NCBI GenBank assembly: GCA_945901025.1
Contig: CAMDJW010000008.1
Span: 52,200 to 116,199 of the forward strand
Source: Spirosoma fluviale
GTDB taxonomy: Bacteria > Bacteroidota > Bacteroidia > Cytophagales > Spirosomataceae
Reading direction: 5' to 3'
Length of the DNA: 64,000 nt
Each line of letters begins with the position of its first letter. Positions within the stretch are counted from its first letter, which is position 1. Made by a program: the position numbers and the translations under genes. The notes below the pieces were generated by a model. The model was not told the origin of the DNA. It worked only from the letters and a program-made list of their open reading frames with translations, and made no database searches. This document shows positions 19,633 to 29,382 of this stretch, one piece after another.

Positions 19633-19661
19633 AAAAACCACCTCATTTGAGGTGGTTTTTT
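19633..19661. terminator. Bidirectional terminator between metalloprotease and TonB receptor
   Basis: A near-perfect 13-bp stem (AAAAACCACCTCA with TGAGGTGGTTTTT) closes a 2-base loop, with A- and T-tracts at either side. It lies between convergent stops at 19606 and 19686. Confidence 0.93.
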
Positions 19662-19685
19662 ATTGATTTCAAAGAGGTAATTTAA

Positions 19686-22600
19686 CTAAAATGAATAACG
19701 AAGTCCAAATTGAATTCTCCATGGTGTTCCTCCCGCAGAGTTTAATTTGCGACCAGCCGCAGTTTCAACATTGTAATTGTAATTCATCGTTTTTTGGTCA
19801 AAACCAGTCATGGAAACTAGGTTGATATTTCCATGATTATAGCTGACACCTTCATTTTTGTCTAACATATTCAAGAAGTTGAACACATCTGCTGACAAGC
19901 TCATGTTATGCTTTTTTAAGAAATGGATATCCTTAGTCAAACGTAAGTCTACCGTATAGTAAAAAGGATTTACACCTCCATTACGCGCGGCAACTTTTCC
20001 GATATTTTCTTTGATATAGGTTTTTACGCTTTCTGTCACGTCTGGATTGTCTAATAATCCTTGCATAGCTGTCTTAACTGCTGCAGGCACATTAGCTCCA
20101 TTGGGATCAAATACATAGGCCAAATCATTCGTTAGAACAAAGTCACCATTGATACTTTTGTTGCCACCAACTAAAAAGGAGTATCTAGTGCCACCAACTC
20201 CATTTAAAATAGCGCCTAATTGGAATCCTTTGAATGTAGGTGTGGCGGAGGAAAGAACCAATTTATCTGAAAACTGATCATCTGAATAAGCTACTGTTTG
20301 GTCACGAGGATCATCTACGACAGGTCTGAAAGTAGATGTATTGGCAACACAACAGTTAAAAGAGCTATTGTCTTTTGTGTCATTTTTAGTGTAGCTAATT
20401 GAAAAATACCCATCATTGCCTATTTTCATACTTGCGTCAAATACGACAGCCAATTGGTCCAACACACCCGTAGATTGTAATTCAAGTACACGTCCTAAAT
20501 CAGTTGACTTTCTTCCTTTGGTCCAATCCGTTGCTCCGTTGGCCGGAATCGTATTTGCAGGAACGTAAACACCCCGATTAGCTTCATTGCTCAGCGTAAA
20601 ATACGGTTGATCTACAATGTTTCGGTCATAATACGCATAGTTATTGACCGTTTTTGACCATAATAAATTTACACCCGCACGAAAGCGCTCATTGAAGAAA
20701 CGATTATAAGAAAAGTTTAACTTATAAACGGAAGGTACTTCAAAGTTTTTATTAACTGCATTGATGGTTGACACATATGGCGCTCCTTTTGGAATACCGG
20801 GTGTGGTTGACGGATCATTCCGATAGGCATTAAAATCAGGTTTTGGAACTAAAGCACCTGATACGTCAATCGAGCCAACGATGCTACCACTGTTTTGAAT
20901 GTTATTCAACTGAAGGTAGGATACTGGCTGAGCAGAAAACACTCCGCCTCCAAATTTAATGATGTCTTTTTGGCGCCCTTCTACGTCCCAGGTCAACTGT
21001 AAACGGGGTTGGAAGTTATTGAAATCAGCCATTTGATTATTAGTCGCAATACCCAATTTTGATTCTGATGTGGAATTAACATCTCCTTGTTTGAAGAAAA
21101 TGGTGGCATCATATCGTAAACCTGCCATCGCACTTACGTTTTTGAATGGCTCAAAATCTACCTGTGCAAAAGCGGAGAAATCTAAAAGAGATTGTTGAAC
21201 CGCCGGATTCGTTAAAGGAACCTCTCTTGCATACCTACTTGGTTTTAAATTAGAAAAGTCATTTAAGGAATTAAAGAAAAAGCGACCGTTCATTTCATTC
21301 ACAATTTTAGAATCTAGAAAAGTCAACATATTATCTGTTCCAAATTTAAAATTATAATTACCTTTTCGCAGATAAGTGGTATTGGCTAAATGCATCGTTA
21401 CGTCGTTTGCATATTCAGTTCCAAACCGTTGGCCACCAAACTGAACCGTTCTAGTCTGTGTGGCATTTGGATTTGAAGAGGTGGGAATCATAGATGTAAC
21501 GGTAATGATGGCTCTAGGGATACTCTCTTTAGGCAAATCCGAACTGACGATGTAATTACGATTAACAGTTTGAAATTGGAACTTCAATTCGTTCGTTAAA
21601 TTAGGTGCTAAATCGGAACGTAAAGACAAAAGGGCTGAGTTTTCATACGACTTAAATCCTACATAACTTTCCAATAGATTTACATTTGAATTATCGTTAA
21701 CTGAATTTGGAGCAAACCAAGTCGTTAGATTATTTCTGAAAGTCAATTTATTTTTTTCATTTATTTGCCAATCTAATCGAGCGAAAAGTGCATTTGCCTC
21801 TGTCTCACGTGAAAAATCACCATATTGACTTGTATTTTTCATTCCATATTTTTCACGTGCAATGGAAATTACTTGCTCTAAATTTGCTTTCGTAATTCCA
21901 AATCTTGCTTCTTGGGTTGCGTCAAAAACGGGTGCAATCTGAAGTGGAATGGTTTCGGTTTGGCGATCATAGGCGATAAAATAATGAAGCTTATCTTTAA
22001 TTATTGCCCCTCCTAATGAAAATCCCAATTGTTTTTGATCAATGTTGGTTGTTCTTGGAGTTCCATTGGCATTATATTCGCTATTCATTGGAAAAAGTTT
22101 GTTGCCAAACGCAAAGGCACTACTAGCTCGTTGGAAAAAGAATGCACTTCCTTCCATAGTATTGGTACCATTTTTTGTCACGGCGTTCAGAGATCCTCCT
22201 CCCATTCTCCCTTGTGTGACATCATAATTGTTCGTTGATACTTGATATTCGCGAATAGCCTCCTGCGAGATGGTGTAAGGGCCATTTCCTACAGCTCCAT
22301 TCGTGTACATATTCCTTGCATTTACTCCATCCATGGTCACGTTGGTCGATGAAATACGCTGTCCTCCAAAACTTCCGTTTTTCCCTTGAAGTGGTGAAAG
22401 AGCTGTTAATGCTGTAAAGTTTCTTCCTTCCATGGGCAATTGCTTCATTTGTAAGGATGTTACTGCAATCGCCGCACCCGCTCGTGCCGTTTCTTTGTTG
22501 ACAAATGAATTTGCACTTACCACTACCTCAGATAATTGGGTATTGCTAGGAACCAATTTCCCGTCAATTCGTAATTTATCTCCTTGATTTACAGCATAAT

Positions 22601-22913
22601 CTGAAAATTTCAAGGTCTGGTAACCAACAAAAGAAAAGCTTACCGAATAGGGTTTACCCAACGGCAATTGCTGTAATTGATACTCTCCGTTCAAATTGGT
22701 AACAGTACCTGACTGAAATCCTGTGGATTCATTTTTAATTCTTACAGTGACTCCGGGGATGGCTTCCCCTTTTTCATCACTAATTTTACCATAAATGGTG
22801 GCGTCGGTACCTTGGCTAAATGATTGATTAGATACCATCATGAAAAGCCCAATAAATAGTGTTAGGCTTAAAAAATTCAGGATTTTACTACGTAGGGTTT
22901 TTGTCTTTGTCAT
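19686..22913 (-). CDS. TonB-dependent receptor with carboxypeptidase-regulatory domain
   Basis: A 1075-residue outer-membrane protein. Signal peptide at about 1-33; a carboxypeptidase-like regulatory beta-sandwich at about 38-125 (GKISDEKGEAIPGVTV, SFVGYQT); plug domain at about 130-260 (LSEVVVSA, MDGVNARNMY, GGGSLNAVTKNGTN); then a long barrel ending in the aromatic FGLRYSF needed for outer-membrane insertion. It resembles the Oar-like or general CarboxypepD_reg receptors more than SusC, and there is no SusD partner on either side. It imports or exports a bulky substrate powered by TonB, or acts as an adhesin or transporter as Oar proteins do. It is monocistronic. The ligand is unknown. Confidence 0.9.
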   Translation of the reverse strand: MTKTKTLRSKILNFLSLTLFIGLFMMVSNQSFSQGTDATIYGKISDEKGEAIPGVTVRIKNESTGFQSGTVTNLNGEYQLQQLPLGKPYSVSFSFVGYQTLKFSDYAVNQGDKLRIDGKLVPSNTQLSEVVVSANSFVNKETARAGAAIAVTSLQMKQLPMEGRNFTALTALSPLQGKNGSFGGQRISSTNVTMDGVNARNMYTNGAVGNGPYTISQEAIREYQVSTNNYDVTQGRMGGGSLNAVTKNGTNTMEGSAFFFQRASSAFAFGNKLFPMNSEYNANGTPRTTNIDQKQLGFSLGGAIIKDKLHYFIAYDRQTETIPLQIAPVFDATQEARFGITKANLEQVISIAREKYGMKNTSQYGDFSRETEANALFARLDWQINEKNKLTFRNNLTTWFAPNSVNDNSNVNLLESYVGFKSYENSALLSLRSDLAPNLTNELKFQFQTVNRNYIVSSDLPKESIPRAIITVTSMIPTSSNPNATQTRTVQFGGQRFGTEYANDVTMHLANTTYLRKGNYNFKFGTDNMLTFLDSKIVNEMNGRFFFNSLNDFSNLKPSRYAREVPLTNPAVQQSLLDFSAFAQVDFEPFKNVSAMAGLRYDATIFFKQGDVNSTSESKLGIATNNQMADFNNFQPRLQLTWDVEGRQKDIIKFGGGVFSAQPVSYLQLNNIQNSGSIVGSIDVSGALVPKPDFNAYRNDPSTTPGIPKGAPYVSTINAVNKNFEVPSVYKLNFSYNRFFNERFRAGVNLLWSKTVNNYAYYDRNIVDQPYFTLSNEANRGVYVPANTIPANGATDWTKGRKSTDLGRVLELQSTGVLDQLAVVFDASMKIGNDGYFSISYTKNDTKDNSSFNCCVANTSTFRPVVDDPRDQTVAYSDDQFSDKLVLSSATPTFKGFQLGAILNGVGGTRYSFLVGGNKSINGDFVLTNDLAYVFDPNGANVPAAVKTAMQGLLDNPDVTESVKTYIKENIGKVAARNGGVNPFYYTVDLRLTKDIHFLKKHNMSLSADVFNFLNMLDKNEGVSYNHGNINLVSMTGFDQKTMNYNYNVETAAGRKLNSAGGTPWRIQFGLRYSF

Positions 22914-23128
22914 TGTTATTGATTGTTATTTAAAATTTGTACAAAATTGTTTCAATAAGGTCATCAACATGTTGCGCAATTATTATTTAAAAAGCGCTTA
23001 TATGTAAAAAAAAGAGGGTATTTTAGGTTCGTTATTAATTAAATCTTAATTTGATTCTTATATTAAATTAATTAATGAGAGTAACTCTTTGAATGAAAAC
23101 TATCTTCATTCTAAATCGTTTTTCTATC

Positions 23129-23809
23129 ATGCGATTCACTCTGTTTTTGTTTATAGGTTTAGTTATGCTTTCCTGCCAGAAACCTTCAGAGTCTGCACTA
23201 AAGCCTAAAGACGATTCCACATCTATATCCTGGTTGGCCCTAGGAGATTCCTACACGATAGGTCAGGGAGTCAATGCATCTGAACGTTTTCCGGCGCAAA
23301 CGCTCGATTTGCTGAAATTGAGATCGATTAAAACGGCCCAACTAACCTATGTCGCGACAACGGGTTGGACTTCCGGTGATCTTGATAAATCGATAAGCCA
23401 ACAAAATCTAGCTTATTATGATTTTGTGACGGTGTTGATCGGTGTGAATGATCAGTTTCAAGGGATTGATACCAGTACTTACAGCAAGAATTTTAAATCG
23501 GTTTTAAATCGGGCCATTCAGGCGACTCGTGGGGAAAGCCAACATGTGTTAGTTATGTCTATACCAGATTATAGCTTGACCCCAGAAGGCAAAAAACTCG
23601 ATACAACGAAAATCAAAAGGGAAATAGATCTCTTCAATACGTTAATTAAAAAAGTAGCTAAAGACTTCAAATGCCAATACCTAGACATCACAGTTTTAGG
23701 GAGAGAGGCCAAATCAAATCCATCCTGGATTGCCAAGGATGGTCTGCATCCGTCTGCTTTGGCCTATAAAAAATGGGCGGACCAAATTCATCCTTTTATT
23801 ATTAGGTAA
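23129..23809 (+). CDS. SGNH/GDSL hydrolase lipoprotein
   Basis: 226 residues from the ATG at 23129, which gives a clean lipoprotein signal MRFTLFLFIGLVMLSC with Cys16; an ATG at 23093 in the same frame adds 12 residues and cannot be excluded. SGNH blocks: ALGDSYT with nucleophile Ser41, TTGWTSGDL, IGVNDQFQG (block III) and KDGLHPSALAY with Asp204 and His207. It is probably an esterase or lysophospholipase-like enzyme facing the periplasm or the cell surface. It differs from the SGNH protein at 9870 in length and sequence. It is divergent from the TonB receptor. Confidence 0.83.
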   Translation: MRFTLFLFIGLVMLSCQKPSESALKPKDDSTSISWLALGDSYTIGQGVNASERFPAQTLDLLKLRSIKTAQLTYVATTGWTSGDLDKSISQQNLAYYDFVTVLIGVNDQFQGIDTSTYSKNFKSVLNRAIQATRGESQHVLVMSIPDYSLTPEGKKLDTTKIKREIDLFNTLIKKVAKDFKCQYLDITVLGREAKSNPSWIAKDGLHPSALAYKKWADQIHPFIIR

Positions 23810-23982
23810 AACTCATCCAGAATTATTTTGAACTAAAATCTGAATTTAAGTCAACTAAATAAGGGAATCTATTTTTTTTTATCATCACAGATTTTATTAT
23901 TGAATCAATGGTTTTGATGTAATTTCCTAGTATGTGCAGGAATATCTCAAATCATGCAGTACATAATTCTTCCAATTAATAA

Positions 23983-24276
23983 ATGATTAAACATGAAAAA
24001 CCAACGATTGAAACCATTTTTTTTATAACTGCTTCCCTTTTATTATATTGTTGCAATGAACAATTTTTAGAAAAAGGGATATCTCCTATAAAAATGAATT
24101 CCTCAGGTTTTTTATCTCAATCCCCTGTGGTTTCTTTCAAGACTGAGGGTCCTAATGACGCCTATATTGTCGTATATAAAGATCAAACAACAGATAAAGA
24201 AATAGAATATAAAATGGGGATCTTAGATCCATATTTTTTCGAGGTTTTTAGATCAAATAATTCGCGATTTATTTAA
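23983..24276 (+). CDS. Small putative lipoprotein of unknown function
   Basis: A 97-residue reading frame. The N-terminus is hydrophobic with a possible lipobox (LLLYCC at about 20-25), and the rest is hydrophilic with a strand-like core (PNDAYIVVYKDQTTDKEIEYKMGIL). No family recognised. The local DNA is A+T-rich, and there is no clear ribosome-binding site or terminator. It lies alone in a spacer between an SGNH gene and the GH28 group, which runs the other way. It is probably a real lineage-specific gene but could be a remnant. Confidence 0.45.
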   Translation: MIKHEKPTIETIFFITASLLLYCCNEQFLEKGISPIKMNSSGFLSQSPVVSFKTEGPNDAYIVVYKDQTTDKEIEYKMGILDPYFFEVFRSNNSRFI

Positions 24277-24407
24277 AAAATTTCATGTTTTTTATACCAG
24301 AAATTCATATTTAAAACGCTTAATTCATTGGAGTTAAATTCACTCAAACAGCGTTTAAGTAAAATCTTATTTTTGAAAAGATTGGTTTTTGGAAAATCAA
24401 AACCACA

Positions 24408-25160
24408 TTAGTTCTTCAGCATCAAATTTTTCCCACTAGCATTTTTGCAGTTGACCATCGTTATATTTTTTGATTGACCATCGGATTGTATTTCTGGCTC
24501 CGTGGTTTCTATGAAGAGATTTTCTAATTTGATCCCATCATTTTGCTTAAGTACGAGGGCCTTGCTTTCTTTGGTTGCTGGTTTTTTGATACTAATCCCT
24601 TTAACGTTTATTTGCTTGGAGGAGGAAAATGCTATAAAACTACCCGTGGCATTTTGAAGATTTATCCCTTCGATGTTAATCCCGCTACAATTAGAAAGTG
24701 CGATTAATCCAGGACTTGCCTGAGCAATGCTTGCTTTTAAATATCCCTTTTGAATTTGCTTAGTGATTTGTTCGATAACGCCAGCCCCCTGACCCTCAAT
24801 GACCCCTTTTCCTGTGATACCAATGTTTTGTTGGCCATCGGCCATGATCAAAGCTTTTAGATTGTTAACACCTATATAATCATAAATGGAAGTGGTACCT
24901 ACCAATACCGCTCCTTCATTCAATTCAATACTCACATTTGACTTTAATTGAACGCTGCCAGTTAAATAACGGCCCACATAAAATTTTAGTTTACCCCCAC
25001 CTTTTTCACTGATGAAGTCAATCGCTTTTTGAATCGATTGGGTATTTAAGGTGATGCCATCTGACTTTATGCCAAAGAGGGAAGCATTATAATCTTTTGC
25101 ACAAAGGGCTCCTTGGCTTAACACAGTTAATAAAAATATTTTCAAGAACAATTTTTGCAT
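24408..25160 (-). CDS. Shortened, catalytically degenerate GH28-like beta-helix protein
   Basis: A 250-residue protein, half the length of its two upstream neighbours, with which it shares the N-terminal opening (ASLFGIKSDGITLNTQSIQ, FYVGRYLTGSVQLKSNV, GKGVIEGQG). It has a signal peptide at 1-20. It can be followed along the paralogues up to the region of their active site, but the NNDGIDI and DxxDD stretches are replaced by KQNDGIKLENL and unrelated polar sequence, and the C-terminal half is absent. A pectinase activity is therefore unlikely; it may bind substrate or be decaying. The frame is intact with no internal stop, so it may still be made. It is third in the leftward GH28 group, 65 bp after the second copy. 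Confidence 0.75.
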   Translation of the reverse strand: MQKLFLKIFLLTVLSQGALCAKDYNASLFGIKSDGITLNTQSIQKAIDFISEKGGGKLKFYVGRYLTGSVQLKSNVSIELNEGAVLVGTTSIYDYIGVNNLKALIMADGQQNIGITGKGVIEGQGAGVIEQITKQIQKGYLKASIAQASPGLIALSNCSGINIEGINLQNATGSFIAFSSSKQINVKGISIKKPATKESKALVLKQNDGIKLENLFIETTEPEIQSDGQSKNITMVNCKNASGKNLMLKN

Positions 25161-25225
25161 GGTAGTTTGAATTTATCAGCTCTTAGATTCGTATTCCAAC
25201 TAATTCTAAGAGCGCATTAATGAGT

Positions 25226-26713
25226 TTATTTAATGATCAGATTGCTTGTCTTATAAGGAAACACCTGTTGTTTTCCAACACTTTCAGGTTCATTCACCAC
25301 TAGACCTGAAAAAGTAGCATTCTTGACATCATCAAGTACGACACTCGGCCTGTAATCTTTTTTAAGGGCCGTGAAGGTAACATTTTCAAAGTTGATGCCT
25401 TCTGCATGTCGGACATAAAAACCCCAAGCAGGCAATTCCTTGAACTGAGAAAACTCGGGATAAGCTTCTCGCATTTCTGGAATACCGTCAAGTTCAGCGG
25501 GTGTTAAACCGCGTTTCGCATATAGAGGATTCCCGCTTCCAGGGTAGACAATTTGAATGTTTTTTAGGGTAACATTTTGGATTTTATTTTCAACCAAGCC
25601 CACAATACTAGCAGGTGAAACATTGCGAGGTAAGTCCTCAATAGGTCCTTCAAAATTATATCCTACATCGGGTTTGCCCAAAGGAACTTCTGCATAGACA
25701 TTTGAAATCGTGATGTTTTTCATGTAGGGCTTTTTGCCACTACTCCACCGATCACCGATTCGTAAGTAAATGACATTTCCTGTATTGATGGAACGCACAC
25801 CGTCAATCACAATATTTTCTATTTCACCCCCATCGACCGCGGCAAAGGTGATGGCAGATCGAAAAGTATCAAAAATCGTTAAGTTGGTGACCTTGAAATT
25901 TTTAAATCCTCCACGCGACACGGTACCAAATTTCAGCCCATTAGCACTAGACCTACCGACACAATTATCCACCACTACATTTTGACACATATGTTGGGCC
26001 GAGTGAGATTTGAAACAAAGCACATCATCCGCCGCGTCAAAGTAGGAGTTTTTAATCACCACCCCATCACAATCGACTATATCGATCCCATCATTGTTCC
26101 AATAGGATTTACTATCCACGGTAATGTGATCTACATACAGGTTTTTACATTGGTCATAGGTTTGGTTCCAACTCGCTGGATCTCGTAAAGTGATATCCGT
26201 AATGACGATGTTGGCGCACTCCCTAAAATAAATATTTTGAGGTCGATTGGTTTCATTGGGACGGTCATATTTCAATGGATCGGTATAAACACCCCGATGA
26301 ATATAATTGACCATATTGTTCGCCGTAGTAAACCCGCGCCCATTAATGGTACCTTTTCCCGTAATGCCAATATTTTCTTGATTCACGGCAAAAATCATCG
26401 ACATCCAACCAATTTTCTTATCCTTCACGTAATCGAATGGATTTGTAGAGCCTAAAATCGTAGCACCATAATTTAGTTGGAGCGTCACATTCGATTTCAA
26501 ATAAATACTACCTGTTACATAATTTCCAGATTCAAACACAAGTCTACCGCCTCCATTTTCATGTATAAAATCAATCGCTTTTTGTATCGAGCAGGTGTTG
26601 AGGGTAATCCCGTCATTTTTTACTCCAAATTCCGTGGCTATGTAATCTTTGGCTGAAAGCTGGAAGCCCAACAATAAGAAAAAGTATAGCTTAATTTTAT
26701 GGATATAGTTCAT
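25226..26713 (-). CDS. GH28-family glycosidase (polygalacturonase-like)
   Basis: A 495-residue exported right-handed beta-helix. Signal peptide at 1-21. GH28 landmarks: NNDGIDI with Asp at 208, and DAADDVLCFKS with Asp229-230, which supply the inverting catalytic carboxylates. The usual GHG motif is replaced by SANGLKFGT and the RIK motif by YLRIGDRW. It should hydrolyse galacturonan-type or related acidic glycan linkages in the periplasm or outside; the altered motifs suggest a non-standard substrate such as rhamnogalacturonan or a short oligosaccharide. It follows the first copy by 12 bp, which indicates one operon. The C-terminal third (LPAWGFYVRHAEGINFENV) is nearly identical in both long copies. 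Confidence 0.87.
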   Translation of the reverse strand: MNYIHKIKLYFFLLLGFQLSAKDYIATEFGVKNDGITLNTCSIQKAIDFIHENGGGRLVFESGNYVTGSIYLKSNVTLQLNYGATILGSTNPFDYVKDKKIGWMSMIFAVNQENIGITGKGTINGRGFTTANNMVNYIHRGVYTDPLKYDRPNETNRPQNIYFRECANIVITDITLRDPASWNQTYDQCKNLYVDHITVDSKSYWNNDGIDIVDCDGVVIKNSYFDAADDVLCFKSHSAQHMCQNVVVDNCVGRSSANGLKFGTVSRGGFKNFKVTNLTIFDTFRSAITFAAVDGGEIENIVIDGVRSINTGNVIYLRIGDRWSSGKKPYMKNITISNVYAEVPLGKPDVGYNFEGPIEDLPRNVSPASIVGLVENKIQNVTLKNIQIVYPGSGNPLYAKRGLTPAELDGIPEMREAYPEFSQFKELPAWGFYVRHAEGINFENVTFTALKKDYRPSVVLDDVKNATFSGLVVNEPESVGKQQVFPYKTSNLIIK

Positions 26714-26725
26714 AGGTAGATGCTG

Positions 26726-28210
26726 TTATTTCTTGAGTAAAATGTCTGTGGACTTATAAACATGGACTTGTTTTTTCTTGGCCGCACCGGGTTCGATGTA
26801 TTTCATTTCTGAAAAAGTGGCTCCCTGAACGTCATCCAAAACAATCGCTGGCCGGTATTCTTTTCCTTGCGCAGTCAACGTTACATTTTCGATGTTTAAA
26901 TTTTTAACATGTCGCACATAAAATCCCCAGGCAGGAAGTTCCTTGAATTGTGAAAACTCAGGATAAGCAGCTGGCATTTCGGGAATGCTATCTAAGTCAG
27001 CGGGCTTAATACCTCGATAGGCGTAAGTGGGGTTACTATTTCCTGGCACAACAATTTGGATATTTCTCAGTGTCACGTTGGAGATGTATTGACCCGGCAA
27101 ACCCACAATACTAGCAGGTGAAATATTTCTGGGAAGATCTTCGATAGGTCCTTCATATTCTTGACCAGCATCTGGTTTTGAATTAGGGATTTCGCAATAC
27201 ATATTTTGGATAGTGATATTATTCATGGAACCCGTTCGGCCTTTGTTCCAGCGAGCACCAATCCTCAAATAAATGGAGTTTCCTGTGTTGTAGGCATATA
27301 AACTGTCAACAAAAATATTGTCAATCACTCCGCCATCTGGCGTCGCGATGGTGATGGCAGATCGATACGTATCATAAATTTTATTGTTGACAATCTTAAA
27401 ATTCTTATACCCTCCTGAAGTGACCGTTCCAAATTTTATGCCGTTTGCACTAGATCTAGCAACATTATTTCGAACCTCTACATTTTCACAGAGCTTGGTT
27501 GGATCATGCGATTTAAAACAAATGGCATCATCGCTTGCGTCAATAAACGAGTTACTAATCACCACATTTTTGCAATCGACAATATCAATTCCGTCATTGT
27601 TCCAAAATGCCTTGCTGTCCACGGTGATTTTATCAATTTTCAAATTTTCACATTGGTCACAAACCACTACCCATTCGGCCGCATTTTTAACCATGATGCC
27701 TGAAATTTCTACGTTTTTACATTCCCGAAAGTAAATTCCTTTGGGCCTTCGTAAGGCTGGGCGGTCATTCGCTAATTCATCTTTCAGTATTCCTTTTTGT
27801 ACCTGATCCAAGAGATTATAGGCTAAGTCCCGGCCTTGGCCGTCAATCACTCCTTTTCCAGTTATTGCGATATTTTCGGCTTTAGTAGCCGTAATTAAGG
27901 AAGAGAAAGTTGTTCCATTTATGTTGTAGTCATAAATATTCGTGGAGCCAACCAGCGTGACACCTTCCTCCAGGTGGATGGTTACATTGGATTTGAGTTG
28001 GATGGTTCCAGTCAAATAACGACCCACATAAAATACAAGTCGGCCACCACCTTTTTCACTGATAAAGTTAATCGCTTTTTGGATCGAGTGCGTGTTCATA
28101 GTCGTTCCATTGGATTTTATGCCAAACATCGAAGCTTTATAATCTTCCGAATACGCATGAAAACATAGCAACACCGTCAAGGGGATGACCATTAATAAAT
28201 TCTTCCTCAT
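26726..28210 (-). CDS. GH28-family glycosidase (polygalacturonase-like)
   Basis: A 494-residue exported beta-helix protein, first gene of the three-gene GH28 operon. Signal peptide at 1-21 (ending HAYSED). NNDGIDI with Asp206, and DASDDAICFKS with Asp227-228, are the catalytic carboxylate sites; SANGIKFGT at 254-262 replaces the GHG motif and YLRIGARW replaces RIK, as in its neighbour. It is a close paralogue of the 25226-26713 product, so the operon probably arose by tandem duplication. The predicted role is hydrolysis of pectic or related acidic polysaccharide. Its promoter must lie in the 391-bp spacer upstream. Confidence 0.87.
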   Translation of the reverse strand: MRKNLLMVIPLTVLLCFHAYSEDYKASMFGIKSNGTTMNTHSIQKAINFISEKGGGRLVFYVGRYLTGTIQLKSNVTIHLEEGVTLVGSTNIYDYNINGTTFSSLITATKAENIAITGKGVIDGQGRDLAYNLLDQVQKGILKDELANDRPALRRPKGIYFRECKNVEISGIMVKNAAEWVVVCDQCENLKIDKITVDSKAFWNNDGIDIVDCKNVVISNSFIDASDDAICFKSHDPTKLCENVEVRNNVARSSANGIKFGTVTSGGYKNFKIVNNKIYDTYRSAITIATPDGGVIDNIFVDSLYAYNTGNSIYLRIGARWNKGRTGSMNNITIQNMYCEIPNSKPDAGQEYEGPIEDLPRNISPASIVGLPGQYISNVTLRNIQIVVPGNSNPTYAYRGIKPADLDSIPEMPAAYPEFSQFKELPAWGFYVRHVKNLNIENVTLTAQGKEYRPAIVLDDVQGATFSEMKYIEPGAAKKKQVHVYKSTDILLKK

Positions 28211-28601
28211 AGAATGATAGGTTTAATGAGAAAATCAAAAACGGTTCAATTCATTTTTGAATTTCATAAGCTCAAAGATAAAAATTCTTTTTTTGCGCTG
28301 CAATGCGTCATTCAAATTATGCTGATGGTATTCTTGGCTCAACCCCAAAAATGGGATTCAATCAAGCTATTTATTTCTGATCCCAGCTAATAATTTGATT
28401 TATTTCATTTGAGCGTTTTTTGAATGATTTTTTGATCCTACACGAGATTCTTACCTTAATCATTCGTTTATGTTGCTTAATTGAATAATTAGATTACCTT
28501 TAGAAGAATCGGTCTAGATTAATTTTTAGCCGTTAAAAAAAAAGATCAAATCAAAGATTTATTTGAATTTTTGAAAATCTGTTAACCACTAATACAATTC
28601 G
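28211..28601. other. Intergenic region between the GH28 operon and the adhesin operon
   Basis: 391 bp, A+T-rich, between divergent genes. It must hold promoters in both directions, but I found no long palindrome, RNA-like structure or open frame that I would defend. No copy of the repeats found elsewhere in the window is present. Confidence 0.6.
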
Positions 28602-29357
28602 ATGAAAAGTCACCTTAAAAGGCGAGTCTTTTTTAAAAGACTGCGCAAAAGAATTCCCCCTATATTCATTTTTCTCTGCATCTGGGTTTCACTCTTTTTG
28701 GTCAATGGGGCCAAGTTATTTTCTCAAGATGGTTGGAAACTCGGATTAGGAAACAGCAATACTCAATATATGTTTTTGAATTCCAAGGGCCAGCCCCTTA
28801 CCTTTTTAAAGCAGGGCTCTGGAAATTCCATCTTTATTTCTGCTGAAAAGACCTTGCTGGACAGCTCCATTATGTTAGGTCAAACCACTGAAAGGGCCGT
28901 TTTTTTTCTCAATCATCCATTCTTGTTGAAATTTTTAACCCATACGACGTATGAAATGGGACTTAATTTCAATCAGTATAATGCGGTCGGCGACATTCAA
29001 AAAATAACGATGAATTATCAGACGAGTTACCTTGGGTTTTTTGTTGGCGGTGGTCCTTATGTGTATTTGACTAAAGGAATTTATTTGTCAATCAAGGGTA
29101 TTTTATCTCTTCAAAAAATTTCTCAGGGCACTCAGCAATTGAACAATCAATATGTGGATTTAATGCAAGAAAAGGAATTCAACCGCATCATGTACTTTGT
29201 GGGGTACTCGGGTACTTTGACTAAGAAGTTGACCAACGGTCTTTCTCTTTTTGTACAAGCCCAGCAATCTAGGTCTTATAATTTAAGGACCGAGGGCGAA
29301 GAAAATTTAAATTTTTCCGCATTGAATTTCTCTTTTGGCTTAAAGATTGGCAAATAA
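28602..29357 (+). CDS. Putative outer-membrane protein, unknown family
   Basis: A 251-residue protein with a basic N-terminus and a hydrophobic segment at about 19-41 (PIFIFLCIWVSLFLVNGAKLF), a long signal peptide or anchor. The mature part has alternating strands (TTYEMGLNFNQY, YQTSYLGFFVGGGPYVYLTKGIYLSIKG, SALNFSFGLKIGK) ending in an amphipathic strand, typical of a small 8-10-strand outer-membrane barrel. No family recognised. It is 25 bp upstream of the large adhesin gene and probably co-transcribed, so a role in anchoring or secretion of the adhesin is possible but unproven. Confidence 0.7.
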   Translation: MKSHLKRRVFFKRLRKRIPPIFIFLCIWVSLFLVNGAKLFSQDGWKLGLGNSNTQYMFLNSKGQPLTFLKQGSGNSIFISAEKTLLDSSIMLGQTTERAVFFLNHPFLLKFLTHTTYEMGLNFNQYNAVGDIQKITMNYQTSYLGFFVGGGPYVYLTKGIYLSIKGILSLQKISQGTQQLNNQYVDLMQEKEFNRIMYFVGYSGTLTKKLTNGLSLFVQAQQSRSYNLRTEGEENLNFSALNFSFGLKIGK

Positions 29358-29382
29358 CTCATATTCATTAACCCCCCTACTC

